The position numbers and the translations under genes were made by a program. The notes under the pieces were generated by a model that ran no database searches, had not been told where the DNA came from, and was given only the letters and a program-made list of their open reading frames with translations. A DNA stretch of 64,000 bases from Allobosea sp. 117 (GTDB taxonomy: Bacteria > Pseudomonadota > Alphaproteobacteria > Rhizobiales > Xanthobacteraceae): contig NZ_JNLC01000002.1 of NCBI RefSeq assembly GCF_000702305.1, positions 62,001 to 126,000 of the forward strand, read 5' to 3'. Positions 52,929-61,830 of the stretch are shown here, piece by piece. Each line of letters starts with the position of its first letter. Within the stretch, counting starts at the first letter, position 1.

Positions 52929-53150
52929 CTGGGCCGTCTCCGGTGGGGTGTCGCGCCGCATATGGTAAGGAACTGGGGCATCGGAAAGATGATCCGCGGC
53001 GTATCCGCGGCCTGGCGCCCGGTTCGCAGGCGGGTTCAAACTTTGGCCACCGTTGCCGCGCTCATTGCCATCCCCGCCTCCGGCGCTTACGGAAGGCGGG
53101 ACGCATATTGACCAGCGCGCAGTGACCTGAACGAGACGACGGCGGACGAC
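52929..53150. promoter_or_regulatory. Divergent region between creA and DUF2865 gene
   Basis: 222 bp that must hold two divergent promoters. No palindrome or clear hexamer pair stands out. Confidence 0.35.
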
Positions 53151-54257
53151 ATGACGATCAGATGCGACCTCATCGGCCGCACAGTGCTCGCGGGGGCTGC
53201 CGCCCTCCTCCTCGCCGCCGGCGCCGCCTCGGCGCAGAATCCGCCGGTCGTCTACGGCCAGCCGGCGCCGGACCGCTCGGCCACCTGCATCCGGCTCGAG
53301 GGGCAGCTCGCCCAGCTCGACCGCGGCGGCGGGCAGCGCAATTCCGAGCAGGCGGTGGGCCAGCTTCGCGCCAATGTGGACAATCTGTCCGCGCAGGTCC
53401 GCCAGATGGGCTGCGACAAGCGCGGCTTCCTCATCTTCCAGCCGCAACTGCCGCCCCAGTGCGACGCGCTGAACCGCCAGCTCACCCAGGCGCGCTCGGC
53501 GCTCGACCGTGCCACCATGCAGTCCGGCGACAGCGGCATCAACGAGCAGCGCCGCCAGCTCGTCTACCAGCTCGCCCAGAACGATTGCGGCCCGCAATAT
53601 CGCGCGGCGCTCGGCGGCGGCCAGCCCGGCGGGGGCGGTGGTGGCGGCGAGGCACGCCGGCCGCGCAATTTCTTCGAGCAGCTCTTCGGCGTCCCGCGCG
53701 ACATGACGGAGAGCGACGAGACCGGACCGCTCGACATCCAGCCGATGGAGATGCCGAAGGTCTCGACCTATCGCACCGTGTGCGTGCGCACCTGCGACGG
53801 CTTCTTCTTCCCGATCTCCTTCGCGGCGACGCCGGCGCGCTTCCCGACCGACGAGCAGCTCTGCCAGCGCCAGTGCCCGGGCACCGAGGCGCGGCTGTTC
53901 GCCTATCGCAACCCCGGCGGCGACATCGAGAACGCCACCGCGGTCAACGGCCAGCCCTACATGTCGCTGCCGAACGCCATGCTGTTCAAGAAACAGTATG
54001 TCTCGGCCTGCTCGTGCCGCCCGGCCGGCATGGGCTGGGCGCAGGCGCTGCAGGGCGCGGACGGCGACGTCACGCTGCGCAAGGGCGACATCGTGGTGAC
54101 CGAGGACAAGGCGCGCGAGATGTCGCAGCCGCTGCCCGCGACGCCGGCGGCGGCCGCCAAGCCCAAGCCGCAGCCCCAGACGCAGCCGCCGCAGCAGCAG
54201 TTCCAGCCGAACCCGCAGCCCTACCCGCCGACCCAGCAGTTCAGCCCGGCGCAGTGA
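53151..54257 (+). CDS. DUF2865 domain-containing exported protein
   Basis: A 368-residue protein with a signal peptide (LIGRTVLAGAAALLLAAGAASAQ). It has a probable coiled-coil region (about 45-155, with two Cys in MGCDKRGF and QCDALN), a Gly-rich linker, then the DUF2865 domain (about 200-300) with the cysteine pattern VCVRTCDGFFFPISF, CQRQCPG and CSCRP. A Pro/Gln-rich tail closes it. DUF2865 is confined largely to Rhizobiales and is uncharacterised. The conserved cysteines suggest a disulfide-stabilised periplasmic domain. It is convergent with gltX (stops 3 nt apart). Confidence 0.85.
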   Translation: MTIRCDLIGRTVLAGAAALLLAAGAASAQNPPVVYGQPAPDRSATCIRLEGQLAQLDRGGGQRNSEQAVGQLRANVDNLSAQVRQMGCDKRGFLIFQPQLPPQCDALNRQLTQARSALDRATMQSGDSGINEQRRQLVYQLAQNDCGPQYRAALGGGQPGGGGGGGEARRPRNFFEQLFGVPRDMTESDETGPLDIQPMEMPKVSTYRTVCVRTCDGFFFPISFAATPARFPTDEQLCQRQCPGTEARLFAYRNPGGDIENATAVNGQPYMSLPNAMLFKKQYVSACSCRPAGMGWAQALQGADGDVTLRKGDIVVTEDKAREMSQPLPATPAAAAKPKPQPQTQPPQQQFQPNPQPYPPTQQFSPAQ

Positions 54258-54260
54258 GCG

Positions 54261-55619
54261 TCAGGCCGCCTGCCCGAGCAGCCGCGCGCGGGCCTTCTCC
54301 CGGCCGATGAGCGGCAGCAGGGCCTTCAGCTCCGGCCCACTCTCCTGCCCGGTCAAGGCGAAGCGCAGCGGGTGGAACAGCGCGCGGCCGGCGCGCCCGC
54401 TCGCCGGCTTCACGCTCGCGATCCAGCGGGCATAGACCTCGCCATCCCAGATTTCCGGCAGCAGGCCGGCGGCCTGCGCGAGGAAGGCGGCATCCTCCGC
54501 CGCCACGACGGGGGCGACCGGCCCCTCGACGACCCGCCACCACCCCGCGGCATCGGCGAGACGGGCGAGATTGCCCCGCACCGCCAGCCAGAAATCCTCG
54601 CCGCCGGCGACGCCGAGCGCGGCAAGACGCTCACCCACCGCCGCATAGGGGAGCAGATGCAGCGTCGCGCCGGTGAGCGCCGCGAGCTCCTGCGGATCGA
54701 AGCGGGCCGGCGCGCGCGAGATCTTCGAGAAGTCGATGCGCGCCGCCAGCGTATCGAGGTCGGCCACCGGCTCTACCGCCATGGAGGTGCCGGTGAGCAC
54801 GGCGAGCGCCGCCACCGCCAGCGCCTCCTCGCCATCCTCGCGCAGCGCCCGCAGCGAGAGATGGCCGAGCCGCTTCGACAGCCCCTCCCCGCTCGGCAGA
54901 GTGAGCAGGTTGTGATGAGCGAAAACCGGCGGGCGGGCGCCCAGCGCCTCGAAGATCTCGGTCTGCACCGCCGTGTTGGTGACGTGGTCCTCGCCGCGCA
55001 CCACATGGGTGACGCCCATGTCGATGTCGTCGATCACCGAGGTCAGCGTATAGAGATAGGAGCCGTCGGCGCGGATCAGCACGGGATCGGAAAGCGCGCC
55101 GGTCTCGATATGCTGCGGCCCGCGCACGAGGTCGACCCACTCGACGCGCCGGCCGTCCAGCCTGAAGCGCCAGTGCGGGCTCCTGCCCCCGGCCTCGAAG
55201 GCGGCGCGCTGCGCGGGCGTGAGCGCCAGCGCCGCGCGATCATAGATCGGCGGCAGGCCGCGCCGGCGGCGGCTGAGGCGCTTGGCCTCCAGTTCTTCCT
55301 CGCTCTCATAGGCCGGGTAGAGATGACCCGAGGCCTTGAGCCGCTCGACCGAGGCGTCATAGAGCGCGAGGCGCTTCGACTGGTGCTCGACGCGGTCCGG
55401 CGCGAGGCCGAGCCAGGCCAGATCCTCGGCGATCGCCTCGGCGAATTCCGCCGTCGAGCGGGCGGTGTCGGTGTCGTCATAGCGCAGGATGAAGGTCCCG
55501 TCCTCGCGCCGCGCGACGAGCGCGTTGTAGAGCGCCGTGCGGGCATTGCCGACATGCAGCAATCCGGTCGGCGACGGCGCGAAACGGAGGATGGGGCGAG
55601 GAGCGGAATTCTGGCTCAT
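54261..55619 (-). CDS. gltX: Glutamate--tRNA ligase
   Basis: Class I synthetase charging tRNAGlu, 452 residues. The HIGH-type motif is HVGN (22-25) in [25 protein letters not shown] is the glutamate/ATP region, [12 protein letters not shown] the conserved tRNA-acceptor block, and the KMSKS counterpart is LSKR ([11 protein letters not shown]). The C-terminal anticodon-binding helices are complete. Alphaproteobacteria commonly have two GluRS genes; this slightly short form could be the second, with tRNAGln specificity possible. Discrimination cannot be judged by eye. Confidence 0.93.
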   Translation of the reverse strand: MSQNSAPRPILRFAPSPTGLLHVGNARTALYNALVARREDGTFILRYDDTDTARSTAEFAEAIAEDLAWLGLAPDRVEHQSKRLALYDASVERLKASGHLYPAYESEEELEAKRLSRRRRGLPPIYDRAALALTPAQRAAFEAGGRSPHWRFRLDGRRVEWVDLVRGPQHIETGALSDPVLIRADGSYLYTLTSVIDDIDMGVTHVVRGEDHVTNTAVQTEIFEALGARPPVFAHHNLLTLPSGEGLSKRLGHLSLRALREDGEEALAVAALAVLTGTSMAVEPVADLDTLAARIDFSKISRAPARFDPQELAALTGATLHLLPYAAVGERLAALGVAGGEDFWLAVRGNLARLADAAGWWRVVEGPVAPVVAAEDAAFLAQAAGLLPEIWDGEVYARWIASVKPASGRAGRALFHPLRFALTGQESGPELKALLPLIGREKARARLLGQAA

Positions 55620-55669
55620 GGTGCGGCCTTATCGCCGAGCCGGCGCCGGCTTACAACCATATGAGCAGG

Positions 55670-56473
55670 CTACTCCCGGATCGCGCGGCCGAGATTCCGG
55701 GCCAGCTCGACATTCCGCGCCCGGTCGAGCCCGGCGAGGCCGATCAGCCGGGCCGAATCGACGTCGGCGTTGCGGAAATCGGCACCCGCGACATTGGCCC
55801 CGGTGAAGTCGGCGCCGGCAAACTCGGCACCGACCAGCGAGGCGCCGGACAGGTTCGCCCCCTCGAGGTCGGCGAACTGGAGCTGCGCGCGCGACAGGTT
55901 GGCGCCGGTCAGATTGGCGCCGCGCAGATCGGCCGAGTTCAGCACGCCGCGCATCAGGCCCATCGACTGGTTGCGCATGTCGGCGCTGAAATCGGCGCCG
56001 GACAGGTCGGCCCCGCGAAAATCGGCGCGGCTGAAATCGCCGGCGATGCGGGCGCCGGAAAGATCGGCGCCGCCCAGCCTGCCGTCCTGCAACTGGGTGC
56101 CGAACAGGCTCGCCTTCTTCAGGCTGGCGCCGCCGAGATCGGCTTTCAGCATCCAGGCCTGATCGAACAGCGCGCCGTCCAGCCGGGCGCCCTTGAGGTT
56201 CGCGCCGTTGAGCAGCGCGGCGCGGAAGCTGGCGCCCCTCAGGTCGAGACCGGACAGGTCGAGGCCGTTCAGCCGGCGGCCGGAGAGGTCCACCGGCACG
56301 CCGGGGGCCGCCTTTGCGATCAGCGCCTCGACATCGGCGCGGCCGATCTCCGCCGTCGTCATCTGCGGCGAGGCGAGGTCGAGGTGGCGCAGCATGTCCT
56401 GCGCGGCCGCCGGGACGATCAGCAGGCAGGTCACGGCCAGCCAGGCGCAGCGGATGATCGACAATGTCTTCAT
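55670..56473 (-). CDS. Exported pentapeptide-repeat protein
   Basis: A 267-residue protein with a signal peptide (MKTLSIIRCAWLAVTCLLIVPAAAQ). From about residue 60 to 255 it consists almost wholly of A(D/N)LxG/S pentapeptides (LSGLDLRGASF..., ANLTGANLSRAQL...), predicting a right-handed quadrilateral beta-helix. The repeat count is roughly 35. Unlike Qnr/MfpA gyrase-protecting proteins it appears to be exported. Start choice: ATG 56473 begins the signal peptide; upstream ATGs at 56485 and 56497 are possible. Function is unknown. Confidence 0.83.
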   Translation of the reverse strand: MKTLSIIRCAWLAVTCLLIVPAAAQDMLRHLDLASPQMTTAEIGRADVEALIAKAAPGVPVDLSGRRLNGLDLSGLDLRGASFRAALLNGANLKGARLDGALFDQAWMLKADLGGASLKKASLFGTQLQDGRLGGADLSGARIAGDFSRADFRGADLSGADFSADMRNQSMGLMRGVLNSADLRGANLTGANLSRAQLQFADLEGANLSGASLVGAEFAGADFTGANVAGADFRNADVDSARLIGLAGLDRARNVELARNLGRAIRE

Positions 56474-56593
56474 GGCGCCACTCATCCGATCACGCATGAC
56501 CCTGCGAAATCACAGACGTCACGAGTAATACCATTCCGCCCGGACCAGCGCGCCATCACGACTGCGGGATGCCGCGCCGCGCTGCGTCCAGAC

Positions 56594-58267
56594 CTAGACC
56601 GTCTCGCGGAACCGGTTGGTGATCGGGTAGCGGCGGTCGCGGCCGAAATTGCGCGGCGTCACCTTCACGCCCGGCGCCGCCTGCCGGCGCTTGTATTCGG
56701 CGATGTTCAGCATGCGCTCGACCCGCGCCACCAGCGGCGCCTCGAAGCCCTCGGCGACGATGGAGGCCACCGGCATCTCGCGCTCCACCAGCCGCTCCAA
56801 TATGGCGTCGAGCACGTCATAGGGCGGCAGGCTGTCCTGATCCTTCTGGTTCTCGCGCAGCTCGGCGGTCGGCGGCTTCATGATGACGTTCTCGGGGATC
56901 ACGACGCCGTCCGGGCCCAGCGCGCCGGCCGGCTTCCAGCGGTTGCGCAGGTGGCAGAGCCGGAACACCTGCGTCTTGTAGAGGTCCTTCAGCGGGTTGT
57001 AGCCGCCGTTCATGTCGCCATAGAGCGTGGCGTAGCCGGTCGACATCTCCGACTTGTTGCCGGTGGTCACTACCATCGAGCCGAACTTGTTGGAGATCGA
57101 CATCAGTATGGTGCCGCGCGCGCGGGACTGCAGGTTCTCTTCCGTCACGTCGCGCGGGCGGCCGTCGAAGAGCGGCTTCAGCACCTGCTCCAGCCCTTCC
57201 ACGGCCTCGGCTATCGGCACGATGTCGTAGCGGCAGTCCAGCGCCTCGGCGACGCCGGCGGCATCGGAGAGCGACTCGTTCGAGGTGAAGCGGTAGGGCA
57301 GCATCACGCAGTGCACGCGCTCAGACCCCAGCGCGTCGACCGCCATGGCGGCGACGAGGGCGGAATCGACGCCGCCGGACAGGCCCAGCACCACGCCGGG
57401 GAAACGGTTCTTCTCGACATAGTCGCGCAGGCCGATGACGCAGGCGGCGTAATCCGCCTCGTCGTCCTGCAGCAGCGGGGCGCGCACGCTCGTCTCGCAG
57501 CGCCAGCCGTCCGCCCAGCGCTCCCAGCGGGTGAGCCGGATGCGTTCCTGGAAGTTCGGCATCTGGGTGGCCAGCGTGCGGTCGGCGTTCAGCACGAAGG
57601 AGCCGCCGTCGAACACCAGCTCGTCCTGCCCGCCGAGCTGGTTCACATAGGCGAGCGGCAGGCCGCTCTCCACCACGCGGGAGACCGCGATGTTCATGCG
57701 CTCGTCATAGACGGAGCGGCGATAGGGCGAGCCGTTCGGCACCAGCAGGAGCTCGGCGCCGGTCTCGGAGAGGCACTCGACGACGTCCGGCGTCCAGATG
57801 TCCTCGCAGATCGGCACGCCGAGGCGCACGCCCCGGAAGGCGATCGGCCCCGGCAGGGGGCCGGGCGCGAACACACGCTTCTCGTCGAACACGCCGTAAT
57901 TGGGCAGGTCGACCTTGTAGCGCGCCGCCGCGACGGCGCCGCCGTCGAGCAGCAGCACGGCATTATAGAGCCTGCCGGCCTCGACCCAAGGCGAGCCGAT
58001 CAGCACCGCCGGCCCGCCATCCGCCGTCTCGGCCGCCAGCGCCTCCACCGCCTGCCGGCAGGCGAGCTGGAAGGCAGGCTTGAGCACGAGGTCCTCGGGC
58101 GGATAGCCGGCGATGAACAGCTCGGTGAAGACGATGAGATCGGCGCCCTGTCCGGCGGCCTCGACGCGCGCCGCACGCGCCTTCTCGGCATTGCCGGCGA
58201 CGTCGCCGACCACCGGGTTCAGTTGCGCGAGAGCGATGAGGAGCTGGTCGGCGGGGGCGCTGGACAT
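56594..58267 (-). CDS. nadE: Glutamine-dependent NAD+ synthetase
   Basis: Final step of NAD synthesis, amidating nicotinate adenine dinucleotide. The 557-residue protein is the two-domain form: an N-terminal nitrilase-type glutaminase with the triad Glu49 (FTELFIAGYP), Lys118 (YKVDLPNYG) and Cys154 (VPICEDIW), followed by a C-terminal synthetase with PP-loop SGGVDSA (297-303) and KSEMSTGYATLYGD. It can therefore use glutamine. The start at 58267 is followed by a typical nitrilase opening. It is a single gene, 49 nt downstream of the acetyl-CoA hydrolase gene on the same strand. Confidence 0.95.
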   Translation of the reverse strand: MSSAPADQLLIALAQLNPVVGDVAGNAEKARAARVEAAGQGADLIVFTELFIAGYPPEDLVLKPAFQLACRQAVEALAAETADGGPAVLIGSPWVEAGRLYNAVLLLDGGAVAAARYKVDLPNYGVFDEKRVFAPGPLPGPIAFRGVRLGVPICEDIWTPDVVECLSETGAELLLVPNGSPYRRSVYDERMNIAVSRVVESGLPLAYVNQLGGQDELVFDGGSFVLNADRTLATQMPNFQERIRLTRWERWADGWRCETSVRAPLLQDDEADYAACVIGLRDYVEKNRFPGVVLGLSGGVDSALVAAMAVDALGSERVHCVMLPYRFTSNESLSDAAGVAEALDCRYDIVPIAEAVEGLEQVLKPLFDGRPRDVTEENLQSRARGTILMSISNKFGSMVVTTGNKSEMSTGYATLYGDMNGGYNPLKDLYKTQVFRLCHLRNRWKPAGALGPDGVVIPENVIMKPPTAELRENQKDQDSLPPYDVLDAILERLVEREMPVASIVAEGFEAPLVARVERMLNIAEYKRRQAAPGVKVTPRNFGRDRRYPITNRFRETV

Positions 58268-58316
58268 GTCGCTGATTTATAGTCCCCGCGCCGCATCGGC
58301 AATGATCAGAAGCGTA

Positions 58317-59831
58317 TCACGCGATCACCGCCGCCGATGGAAGGGAGCGCATCGAGCCACGCTCCCGCAGGGCCGCGTGCCAGCCGAGCGCCTCCTCGAT
58401 CAGGTGCGGCGTGTGCCCGCCGCGGGCGGTGGCGCGGGCGACATAGTCGGCCAGCGCATCGCGGTAGGACGGATGCGCGCAATGGGCGACGATCAGCTTG
58501 GCCCGCTCGCGCGGCGCGAGGCCGCGAAGGTCGGCGAGGCCCTGCTCGGTCACCACGATGTCGACGTCGTGCTCGGTGTGGTCGACATGGCTCACCATGG
58601 GCACGACGCTCGAAATGGCGCCGTCCTTGGCGAGCGACTTGGTGACGAAGACCGAGAGATAGGCGTTGCGCGCGAAATCGCCCGAACCGCCGATGCCGTT
58701 CATCATGTGGGTGCCGCCCACATGGGTGGAGTTGATGTTGCCGTAGATGTCGAATTCCAGCGCCGTGTTGACGGCGATGACGCCGAGCCGGCGGATGACT
58801 TCGGGGTGGTTGCTGATCTCCTGCGGGCGCAGCACCAGCTTCGGCTTGTAGCGCGCGAAGTCCGGCAGCACCGCCTGGTACTTGTCGCGCGACAGGGTGA
58901 TCGAGGAGCCGGAGGCGAAGTCGAGCTTGCCGGCATCGAACAGGTCGAAGGTGCTGTCCTGCAGCACTTCCGAATACATGGTGAGGTTGTGGAACGGGCT
59001 GTCGATCAGCCCGTGCATCACCGCATTGGCGATGGTGCCGATGCCGGCCTGCAGCGGCAGGAGCTGGTTGGTCAGCCGGCCCACCGCCACCTCGTGCTTC
59101 AGGAACTCGGTGAGATGCCCGGCAATCGCCCGCGTCTCGACGTCCGGCGGCAGCACGGTCGAGGAGGAATCGAGCTTCGAGGTGACGACGATGGCGGCGA
59201 TCTTCTCGGGCTCGATCGGGATGAAGGGCAGCCCGATCCGGTTCTCCGGCGCGACGATGGGGATCGGATGGCGCACCGGCCGCCGGGTCGGGATGTAGAT
59301 GTCGTGCAGCCCTTCCAGCAGCGCCGGCTGCGACATGTTGATCTCGACGATCACCTTCGGCGCCAATATGGCGAAGCTCGCCGAATTGCCGACCGAGGTG
59401 GTCGGGATGATGCCGCCCTGCTCGGTGATGGCGACCGCCTCGATCACCGCCACGTCGACCGGGCCGATTTGCCGGGTGCGCAGCAGCTCCACCGTCTCCG
59501 ACAGATGCTGGTCGACGAACATCACCTCGCCGGCATTGATCGCCTTGCGCAGCGCCGGATCGGACTGGAAGGGGATGCGCCGGGAGAGCACGTGGGCCTC
59601 GGCGAGCTGCTTGTCGAGGTCGTTGCCGAGCGAGGCGCCGGTGATCAGCGTGATCTTCAGCGGTTCGCGCTTGGCCCGCTCGGCCAGCGCCATCGGCACC
59701 GCCTTCGCCTCGCCGGCGCGGGTGAAGCCGCTCATGCCGACCGTCATGCCGTCGGTGATGAGACGGGCGGCCTCCTCCGCGCTGGTCACCTTGGCGTGCA
59801 GGGAGGCTTGGCGAATACGCTCGTGGGGCAT
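58317..59831 (-). CDS. Acetyl-CoA hydrolase/transferase family protein
   Basis: A 504-residue class I CoA-transferase-fold enzyme (Cat1/AarC-like succinyl-CoA:acetate CoA-transferase or acetyl-CoA hydrolase). It has the opening GMTVGMSGFTRAGEAKAVP and the LPLQAGIGTIANAVMHGL CoA site. A likely catalytic Glu lies in TMYSEVLQD, followed by GGTHMMNGIGGSGDFARNAYLS and a MVSHVDHTEHDVDIVVTEQGLADLRG C-terminus. ATG 59831 (MPHERIRQASL) is chosen; the upstream open frame lacks homology. It recycles acetyl-CoA/acetate and would link to the Pta-AckA operon metabolically. Hydrolase versus transferase activity is not resolved. Confidence 0.88.
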   Translation of the reverse strand: MPHERIRQASLHAKVTSAEEAARLITDGMTVGMSGFTRAGEAKAVPMALAERAKREPLKITLITGASLGNDLDKQLAEAHVLSRRIPFQSDPALRKAINAGEVMFVDQHLSETVELLRTRQIGPVDVAVIEAVAITEQGGIIPTTSVGNSASFAILAPKVIVEINMSQPALLEGLHDIYIPTRRPVRHPIPIVAPENRIGLPFIPIEPEKIAAIVVTSKLDSSSTVLPPDVETRAIAGHLTEFLKHEVAVGRLTNQLLPLQAGIGTIANAVMHGLIDSPFHNLTMYSEVLQDSTFDLFDAGKLDFASGSSITLSRDKYQAVLPDFARYKPKLVLRPQEISNHPEVIRRLGVIAVNTALEFDIYGNINSTHVGGTHMMNGIGGSGDFARNAYLSVFVTKSLAKDGAISSVVPMVSHVDHTEHDVDIVVTEQGLADLRGLAPRERAKLIVAHCAHPSYRDALADYVARATARGGHTPHLIEEALGWHAALRERGSMRSLPSAAVIA

Positions 59832-59938
59832 GACGGAACCGACCGCAGAAGGGAACTCCCCGTCCGATAGCCGCTCGCGGGCGGAGGGGCGATGCGACTT
59901 TCGGGCGACGGGAATGTCCTTATGCGTCCAACGCAGAG

Positions 59939-60298
59939 CTATTCGGCCGCCAGCATCAGCTTGCGGCCGGGGAGCGCCTGCTCGCGCCCCCAGTCCGCCA
60001 GCAGTAGGATGGCGGGGCGCAGCGCTTCGCCCTTCGGGGTCAGGCGGTAGCCGACCTGCGGCGGCACGGTGGGGTAGACGGTGCGGGCGATCACCGCGTC
60101 CGCCTCCAGCTCGCGCAGGGCTTTCGCGAGGATGCGCTGGGTGACGTTCGGCGTGCGCCGGCGCAGCTCGCTGAAACGCAGCTCGCCGCCCAGCAGATGA
60201 TAGATGATGCCGCCCTTCCACTTGGCGCCGATGATCTCCAGCGCCGCCTCGACCGGGCAGCCCAGGCTGCAGCTATAGTCCTCGTGACGTCTGGCCAT
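59939..60298 (-). CDS. HxlR-family transcriptional regulator
   Basis: A 119-residue winged-helix regulator: the typical N-terminal Cys in SCSLGCPVEAALEIIGAKWKGGIIYHLL, recognition helix LRRRTPNVTQRILAKALRELEADAVI and a wing RTVYPTVPPQVGYRLT. Family members sense electrophiles or oxidants by the N-terminal cysteine and commonly regulate a divergent oxidoreductase gene. Here the nearest such gene (61831) is separated by a two-gene cassette. The start at 60298 is well supported by homology. Confidence 0.9.
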   Translation of the reverse strand: MARRHEDYSCSLGCPVEAALEIIGAKWKGGIIYHLLGGELRFSELRRRTPNVTQRILAKALRELEADAVIARTVYPTVPPQVGYRLTPKGEALRPAILLLADWGREQALPGRKLMLAAE

Positions 60299-60515
60299 CG
60301 CCGCCTCCGCATGGATCGCGCGCGCAATCTAGTACGGGTGGCCGACATGTACGACCCCCGCCGGTCCGGCGGCGGTCCTTCGATCCGCACACCCACAAGA
60401 GACAACGGAAGGAGCGAGCCGGTCCGAAAATTCGGTTGTGCAAATCTCAATTGACAACCTAAGGTTTACGAACGAGTATTTTCTACCGCATCATTCGTTC
60501 GATCGTGGAATTTCC
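60299..60515. promoter_or_regulatory. Upstream region of hxlR and lysozyme-like gene
   Basis: 217 bp. The left part is GC-rich like the chromosome; from about 60430 it becomes AT-rich (AATCTCAATTGACAACCTAAGG), marking the left edge of the compositionally different cassette. TTGACA at 60453 is a possible -35 hexamer for the lysozyme-like gene. Confidence 0.45.
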
Positions 60516-61046
60516 ATGCCGAATTGGACAACGAGCGATCTCAAGAAGCAGTGCAAACGCGCAGCCGACAAGGGATGGCTGCCATTCTTCCAGGATTCCG
60601 GCGCCGACTACACGTTCGACGCAGTACTGCTCATGGCCATCACTTCGCGCGAAACGAACATGAAGAACATCATCGGCGACGGCGGCCACGGATACGGCAT
60701 CATGCAGATCGATGATCGTTCCTTTCCGGAGTGGTGCCATTCCGGGGCCTGGCAGGATGTCGAGCAAGGCATCGCCAAGGGCGCGCTCGTCCTCGACGGC
60801 AAGCGGACCAATGTCGAAAAGAACCAGGGAAAAAAGATCGTCTTCGGCAAGAAAAGCTTCGTCGGAAAGGCAAATCTGACCGCCGCCGAGATTCTTCGGA
60901 TCAGTATCTCTTCCTATAATTGCGGATGGTGGGCGTATTACAATTTCTCAAAAGGCCACGACGTCGACAAGAGCAGCACCGGCCACGACTACTCTGCCGA
61001 CGTGCTGAGCCGGATGGCCACGATAAGAAACATCCTCTTCCCGTGA
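60516..61046 (+). CDS. Goose-type lysozyme/lytic transglycosylase-like protein
   Basis: A 176-residue protein resembling G-type lysozymes. The catalytic Glu46 sits in MAITSRETNMKNI, followed by GHGYGIMQIDDRSF (GLMQVD-type motif), a helical region and a terminal GHDYSADVLSRM like the DYANDV segment of GEWL. No signal peptide is visible, so export would need another route. Codon use is more AT-rich and lysine-rich than its neighbours, suggesting transfer. It lies 42 nt before an amidase-like gene. It is a probable peptidoglycan-cleaving enzyme (phage endolysin-like or secreted effector). The start could also be GTG 60438. Activity is inferred. Confidence 0.72.
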   Translation: MPNWTTSDLKKQCKRAADKGWLPFFQDSGADYTFDAVLLMAITSRETNMKNIIGDGGHGYGIMQIDDRSFPEWCHSGAWQDVEQGIAKGALVLDGKRTNVEKNQGKKIVFGKKSFVGKANLTAAEILRISISSYNCGWWAYYNFSKGHDVDKSSTGHDYSADVLSRMATIRNILFP

Positions 61047-61088
61047 CACAGATCGAGCCCGCACGTAAATCCAACATGGGAGGGCGAC

Positions 61089-61649
61089 ATGCCTGGAAGC
61101 GGCATATACCCCAACGCGATCTCCGTGCCATTCATGGCGCCGAGTCCGGCGTTCGACCCCAGCTATCCGTTCCGAGGCGTTTTGCACACAACGCAATCGA
61201 CGGACTACAACGTCTCGACGACGAGTTATTATGGCGGAACGAACGCTCCCCATTTCACGGTTGTACGCAAATCATCCGGGGTCAAGGTATATCAGCATTT
61301 TTCTATCAATAATGGATCGAGAGCACTTAAGAACAAGGATGGCGGCGTGCAGACCAACAGGGCCAGCGCCATCCAGATCGAAATAGCGTGGCGCTCCGAA
61401 AACATTGCGAAACTTCATCCGGATATAATCCAGTCGCTTCACGACCTGATAAACTGGATCTCGGCGGCCAAAGGCATCAGCAAGTCCGCTCCACCCTTTT
61501 TCCCTGAGGATCAGGCAGTGGGTTCGGGCGCCACATCCCGGATGTCATTCTCGACCTGGAAAAACTTCAACGGCTGGTGCGGCCATCAGCACGTTCCCGA
61601 GAACCTGCACTGGGATCCGGGCCCTCTCGACATCGGCAAAATCTTCTGA
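61089..61649 (+). CDS. N-acetylmuramoyl-L-alanine amidase-like protein
   Basis: A 186-residue protein of the amidase_2/PGRP-like fold. Candidate zinc ligands are His33 in GVLHTTQS and His168 with Asp176 in WCGHQHVPENLHWDPGPLD. The middle has NAPHFTVVRKSSGVKVYQHFSINNGSRALKNKDGG and TNRASAIQIEIAW, as in phage and actinobacterial amidases. No signal peptide. With the preceding lysozyme-like gene it makes a two-enzyme peptidoglycan-degrading cassette (glycan strand and peptide bond) inserted between hxlR and an oxidoreductase. Composition is lower in GC than the flanks. Fold assignment is good; biological role is inferred. Confidence 0.75.
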   Translation: MPGSGIYPNAISVPFMAPSPAFDPSYPFRGVLHTTQSTDYNVSTTSYYGGTNAPHFTVVRKSSGVKVYQHFSINNGSRALKNKDGGVQTNRASAIQIEIAWRSENIAKLHPDIIQSLHDLINWISAAKGISKSAPPFFPEDQAVGSGATSRMSFSTWKNFNGWCGHQHVPENLHWDPGPLDIGKIF

Positions 61650-61830
61650 GCGCGGCCGCCGGCCGGACCGGGAGGGAGCGCGAGGGGCCGGGCCTGCCGC
61701 CCGCCCGCGCGGGTTACACCCCTGATACCACCCTACAAACTTGTGCTGTCTTGCGGATTTCCGCTCGGCATCGACATTGGACGGGAAGCTACCCATCACC
61801 ATGCGCCGCCCCGGCGCGGGAGACCTGTCC

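Noticed and set aside
55661..58282. 873-codon plus-strand open frame antisense to the pentapeptide protein and nadE
   Set aside because: The regular repeats merely mirror the pentapeptide gene, and the rest is antisense to a clear NAD synthetase.
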